The position numbers and the translations under genes were made by a program. The notes under the pieces are model-generated. The model ran no database searches. It had not been told where the DNA came from and worked only from the letters and a program-made list of their open reading frames with translations. Below are positions 60,528 to 64,000 of a stretch of DNA of 64,000 bases, piece after piece. Source of the DNA: Geobacter sp. AOG1 (lineage in GTDB: Bacteria; Desulfobacterota; Desulfuromonadia; Geobacterales; Geobacteraceae); the NCBI RefSeq assembly GCF_019972315.1, contig NZ_BLIZ01000001.1, positions 1,252,513 to 1,316,512 on the forward strand, given 5' to 3'. How positions within the stretch are numbered: position 1 is the stretch's first letter; each line of letters starts with the position of its first letter.

Positions 60528-62555
60528 TTATGCAATGAACAGTTTCCTTCTGGTCCGAAGATGCTGTATAACCCGCTCAGCAACCTGGCTGGGGGTCAAC
60601 CCGTACTTCTCTGCAAGGACCTCCGCCGGAGCCGAGGCACCGAAATTTTCCACACCGATGAACAGGCCGCGCACTCCCAGCAGGCGCCACCAGAGTTCTC
60701 CCCGTCCTGCCTCCACGGCCACACGGGGTACCCGTGGAGGGATGATCTTGCGGAGGTAGCTGGCCGGCTGGTTCTGAAAAGTCTCCAGCGAGGGGACTGA
60801 GACAACACGGACGGCAATCTGCTGCTCCCGCAGGGAGGCAGCTGCTGTCACTGCCAGGGAGACTTCCGAGCCGCTGGCGAGGAGGATTACGTCTGGCTGC
60901 TTTCCCCCCGCCTCCAGCACGTATCCTCCCCGCAGGACCATATCCGGGGTAAAAGCCGGCTCCCTCGCAAGGGAGGGGAGTTTCTGACGGGTCAGTATGA
61001 GGGCAGACGGGCCGGTGGAGCGGCGTAGCGCCGCGGTCCAGGCCAGGGCCGTCTCCACGCCGTCGGCTGGCCGGAACACGGCCAGGTTAGGAATGAGGCG
61101 AAGTGCGGAGAGTTGTTCCACCGGCTGGTGAGTCGGGCCGTCCTCGCCGACGAAGAGGGAGTCGTGGGTGAAGAGGTAGATCGTCTGCTGTTCCATGAGG
61201 GCGGCGAGTCGGATGGCCGGACGGCAATAGTCGGAAAAGACGAGGAAAGTGGCGCCGAAGGGGATGAAGCAACCATAGCGGGCCATGCCGTTCATCATGG
61301 CGGCCATGGCGTGTTCCCGTACCCCGAAATGGATGTTGCGGCCATCGTAGGTGCCGGCGGCGATTCCCTGCGAACCCTTTATCCAGCTGTTGGTGGAAGG
61401 TTCCAGGTCGGCGGAGCCTCCGACCAGTGCCGGGAAAGCCGCTGCCGCTGCCTGGATGACCTTGCCGGAGAGGGCACGGGTGGCGCCGTCCGCATCGCCG
61501 ACGGCGGCCAGGAGTCGCTGCACGAGGTCAGCCGGCTGCTTTTGCCGCCACATGCCGTCCCAGAGCCTGGCCCGTTCCGGATTGCGCCGCCGCCACTTCC
61601 TGAAACCGTCCTGCCATCTTCCGTATTCCTCTTCAAGCGTTTCGCGCCGCCGTGCACAGATATCCCTCACCTCTGTCGGGACATGAAAAGGCTCGGCCGG
61701 CCAGTTCAGGTTATGGCGGGTGGCGGCCACCTCCTCCGCTCCGAGGGGGGAACCGTGGGCGGACGATGAATCATGTTTGCCGGGGCTCCCTTGGGCGATA
61801 TGGGTGCGGGCAATGATGAGTGATGGCCGCTCTTCTTCCTCCTGGGCTGCGGCAAGGGCGGCGTCGATCCGGGCAAAATCGTGGCCGTCTATTTTCTGGA
61901 CATGCCAGCCGCAGGCCGTGAACCGCCCCGCCACATCCTCGGAAAAGGCGAGGTCGGTACTCCCCTCGATGGTGATCCGGTTGTCGTCGTAGATGTAAAT
62001 AAGGTTTCCCAGCTTCAGATGACCGGCCAGGGAAGCCGCCTCCTGGCTGATCCCCTCCATCAGGTCGCCGTCGCTCACCAGGGCGTAGACCCGGTGGGCG
62101 ATGGGGGAAAAGAGGTCGTCGTTGAAGCGGTCGGCCGCCATCCGTGTTGCCAGGGCCATCCCCACACCGTTGGCAAATCCCTGTCCCAGCGGGCCGGTGG
62201 TAACCTCCACCCCCGGTGTTACGCCGTACTCTGGATGCCCGGGCGTCCTGCTCCCCCACTGGCGGAATCTCTCTAACTCTGTCAGGGGAAGATCGTAGCC
62301 GAACAGGTGAAGGAGGCCATAGAGGAGCATGGAGCCGTGCCCAGCCGAGAGAATGAAACGGTCCCGGTCGGGCCAGGCCGGATCTGCCGGGTTGAAGCGG
62401 AGCCGGTTGTGCCAGAGGGGGAAGGCGTAGTCGGCGGCTCCCATGGGGAGGCCAGGGTGCCCCGAATTGGCCTGCTCTACCCCGTCCACCGCCAGCATGC
62501 GCAGGGTATCTGCGCCCAGACGGGCCTCACGGTCGGTCAACGTGGCATGTTCCAT
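60528..62555 (-). CDS. tkt: Transketolase
   Basis: Transketolase moves two-carbon units in the pentose phosphate pathway with thiamine diphosphate. The 675-residue enzyme has [50 protein letters not shown], the TPP motif [15 protein letters not shown]...YDDN and the [14 protein letters not shown] loop. All core motifs are intact and the length is typical. It is transcribed divergently from the MerA-like gene, with 65 bases between the starts. Confidence 0.95.
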   Translation of the reverse strand: MEHATLTDREARLGADTLRMLAVDGVEQANSGHPGLPMGAADYAFPLWHNRLRFNPADPAWPDRDRFILSAGHGSMLLYGLLHLFGYDLPLTELERFRQWGSRTPGHPEYGVTPGVEVTTGPLGQGFANGVGMALATRMAADRFNDDLFSPIAHRVYALVSDGDLMEGISQEAASLAGHLKLGNLIYIYDDNRITIEGSTDLAFSEDVAGRFTACGWHVQKIDGHDFARIDAALAAAQEEEERPSLIIARTHIAQGSPGKHDSSSAHGSPLGAEEVAATRHNLNWPAEPFHVPTEVRDICARRRETLEEEYGRWQDGFRKWRRRNPERARLWDGMWRQKQPADLVQRLLAAVGDADGATRALSGKVIQAAAAAFPALVGGSADLEPSTNSWIKGSQGIAAGTYDGRNIHFGVREHAMAAMMNGMARYGCFIPFGATFLVFSDYCRPAIRLAALMEQQTIYLFTHDSLFVGEDGPTHQPVEQLSALRLIPNLAVFRPADGVETALAWTAALRRSTGPSALILTRQKLPSLAREPAFTPDMVLRGGYVLEAGGKQPDVILLASGSEVSLAVTAAASLREQQIAVRVVSVPSLETFQNQPASYLRKIIPPRVPRVAVEAGRGELWWRLLGVRGLFIGVENFGASAPAEVLAEKYGLTPSQVAERVIQHLRTRRKLFIA

Positions 62556-62620
62556 GGGTTTTCCCTTTCATGGTGCGAAGACGGTGCGGTTACGGTACAC
62601 TGGAAACAGGAGGCAGACCA

Positions 62621-64000
62621 ATGGCTGACAAACAGGACCTGGTAATCCTCGGCTCCGGCTCCACCGCATTTGCTGCGGCGCTCCGGGCCCAGTCCCATGG
62701 CGCCCGTGTGCTCATGATTGAAAAGAGCGTGCTGGGGGGGACTTGTGTCAACTGGGGATGCATTCCGAGCAAGACCCTCATCCACGCCGCACAATTCTAC
62801 CAGGATGGCCGTCTCGGGGCAAGGGTCGGACTCGGCCTCCGGGAGGAAGGGGTGGATTTCGCCCGGCTTACGGACCACAAGGAGCTGGTGGTCGGGCACC
62901 TCCGCCAGACCCGCTACCTGGATGTCCTTAAGAATGTACCGGGATTGACCCTTCTCAGGGGGACCGGTCGTTTCCTCGACCCCCGGACGCTGGAGGTGGG
63001 GGATCAGCAGGTCCGGGGGGAGAAATTCCTGATAGCCACCGGCGGCTACCCCCGCATTCCCGCCATTCCCGGCCTTACAGATGGAGGATTCCTCACCAGC
63101 CGGACCGCCCTCCTCCTCAGGGAACTCCCCCGATCGCTGGTCATCATCGGCGGGGGGGTCATCGCCCTGGAAATGGGACAGATGTACCGGCGCCTCGGTA
63201 CCCGTGTGACGGTTCTGGAACACGGGTACCGGGTTCTGCCGACGGTGGATAGTGACGTGGCCCTGGCGGTGCAGGAGGCGCTACGCTGCGAGGGGATGGA
63301 TATCGTGCTGGATGTGACGGTCTGCGGAGTGACCCGCCGGAATGGCGCAACGATCGTGCAGTGCGAGCAGGGGGGTGGGCCGGTGGAATTTGTCGCCGAG
63401 CGGCTCCTTGTGGCGGTCGGAACCGCGCCGGCCACGGCCGACATCGGTTTGGACCGGGCGGGGGTGGAGATTGACCCGAAGGGGTTCGTGCGGGTCGATG
63501 AACGGCTGCGCACCTCGGCGTCTGGTATCTGGGCTGCCGGCGACGCGATCGGCGGAATGATGATTGCGACGGCAGGGGCTCGGGAGGGGATAGTGGCGGT
63601 TGACGACATGTTCACTCCGGGGTGTGGTTGCACCATGGACCATCTCGTGACCCCCATGGCGATCTTCACCGATCCGGAGGTGGGGCTGGTCGGCCATACG
63701 GAGACCACGGCACGGGAGGCAGGCTACGAGGTAGTGAGCAACATCCTGCCGGTGTCCGCCATCCCCAAGGCCCATGTCACCGGGCAGACGGCCGGTGTGA
63801 TCAAGCTGGTGGCCGATGCCGCCACCGGACGGATACTGGGTGCCCATCTGGCATGCCACCGTGGAGCGGATATCATCAACGAGGCGGCCCTGGCCGTCCA
63901 GTTCCGGTTGACGGTAGCCAATCTGGCAAACAGCTTGCATGTTTACCCGACAATGGGGGAAGGACTGCGGCTCTGTGCCCAGGGGTTCGACCGGGATGTG
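62621..64000 (+). CDS. MerA-like FAD/NAD(P)-disulfide oxidoreductase (3' end beyond window)
   Basis: This flavoprotein is of the mercuric reductase/lipoamide dehydrogenase type, with 460 codons visible and no stop. An FAD-binding GSGSTAFAAALRA is followed by the redox disulfide CVNWGCIPSKT (Cys42, Cys47), the NAD(P) motif IIGGGVIALEMGQ, GIWAAGDAIGG and the dimer region with the base HVYPTMGEGL. CVNWGCIPSKT is closer to MerA than to lipoamide dehydrogenase. No N-terminal heavy-metal (HMA) domain exists, and any C-terminal Cys pair would lie past the window, so mercury activity is unproven. AGGAGG precedes ATG 62621. Confidence 0.85.
   Translation, partial: MADKQDLVILGSGSTAFAAALRAQSHGARVLMIEKSVLGGTCVNWGCIPSKTLIHAAQFYQDGRLGARVGLGLREEGVDFARLTDHKELVVGHLRQTRYLDVLKNVPGLTLLRGTGRFLDPRTLEVGDQQVRGEKFLIATGGYPRIPAIPGLTDGGFLTSRTALLLRELPRSLVIIGGGVIALEMGQMYRRLGTRVTVLEHGYRVLPTVDSDVALAVQEALRCEGMDIVLDVTVCGVTRRNGATIVQCEQGGGPVEFVAERLLVAVGTAPATADIGLDRAGVEIDPKGFVRVDERLRTSASGIWAAGDAIGGMMIATAGAREGIVAVDDMFTPGCGCTMDHLVTPMAIFTDPEVGLVGHTETTAREAGYEVVSNILPVSAIPKAHVTGQTAGVIKLVADAATGRILGAHLACHRGADIINEAALAVQFRLTVANLANSLHVYPTMGEGLRLCAQGFDRDV

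Overview
This 64 kb window is a compact, GC-rich chromosomal stretch from a Gram-negative, anaerobic-type delta-proteobacterium, best matched by Geobacter or a close relative (Desulfuromonadota). The reasons are gene content and local order: a complete type II secretion operon, futalosine-route menaquinone genes, a CheC/CheD chemosensory cluster, tandem LolA-like carriers, the gpmI-rlmH-rsfS-nadD-proA-proB-obg-rpmA-rplU block, a c-type-heme sensor cyclase and TIGR04073-like proteins. The species cannot be named from the sequence alone. No tRNA, rRNA, CRISPR array, phage or transposase gene was seen.

Layout. 1-1.5 kb: an amino-acid ABC importer (ATPase and the start of the binding protein) with its own promoter. 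1.5-13.1 kb (minus): the type II secretion operon gspC-D-E-F-G-H-I-J-K-L-M-N, mostly stop-start coupled, behind a good sigma-70 type promoter. 13.3-15.0 kb (plus): mqnB-mqnD. 15.1-17.7 kb: an RlpA-like protein and a periplasmic TPR protein facing each other across two terminators. 17.9-21.4 kb: lon-thiL. 21.4-27.2 kb: cheR, a receptor with almost no periplasmic part, cheW, cheY, cheA (no P2 domain), cheC and cheD. 27.5-31.5 kb: two LolA-like carriers, yajQ, rimO and a DksA/TraR zinc-finger protein. 31.7-44.0 kb (minus): a housekeeping run, in transcription order radical SAM/DUF2344 - rng - Rieske protein - rplU - rpmA - obg - proB - proA - nadD - rsfS - rlmH - gpmI.

44-50.5 kb is more accessory: a small exported Ala/Lys protein with a sigma-54 promoter, two TIGR04073-like proteins, a family B DNA polymerase, a 2-Cys peroxiredoxin, an iron-sulfur protein, a YgbA-type protein and an unknown. 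50.5-59.3 kb (plus): pcnB, a CysM-type cysteine synthase, a coupled HEAT-repeat / HD-GYP / heme-GGDEF signalling operon, a 59-residue SAP-like protein and a zinc-ribbon membrane protein. 59.3-64 kb: a second copy of the sigma-54-driven Ala/Lys protein, a Crp/Fnr regulator, transketolase, and a divergent MerA-like reductase running off the end.

The least explained features are four copies of a 120-base palindromic element, each at or within about 10 bases of a gene's stop codon and in the same orientation to that gene, with paired changes in the stems; the two Ala/Lys paralogues sharing sigma-54 promoters; and the periplasmic-heme diguanylate cyclase that appears to start at a CTG codon overlapping the HD-GYP stop.
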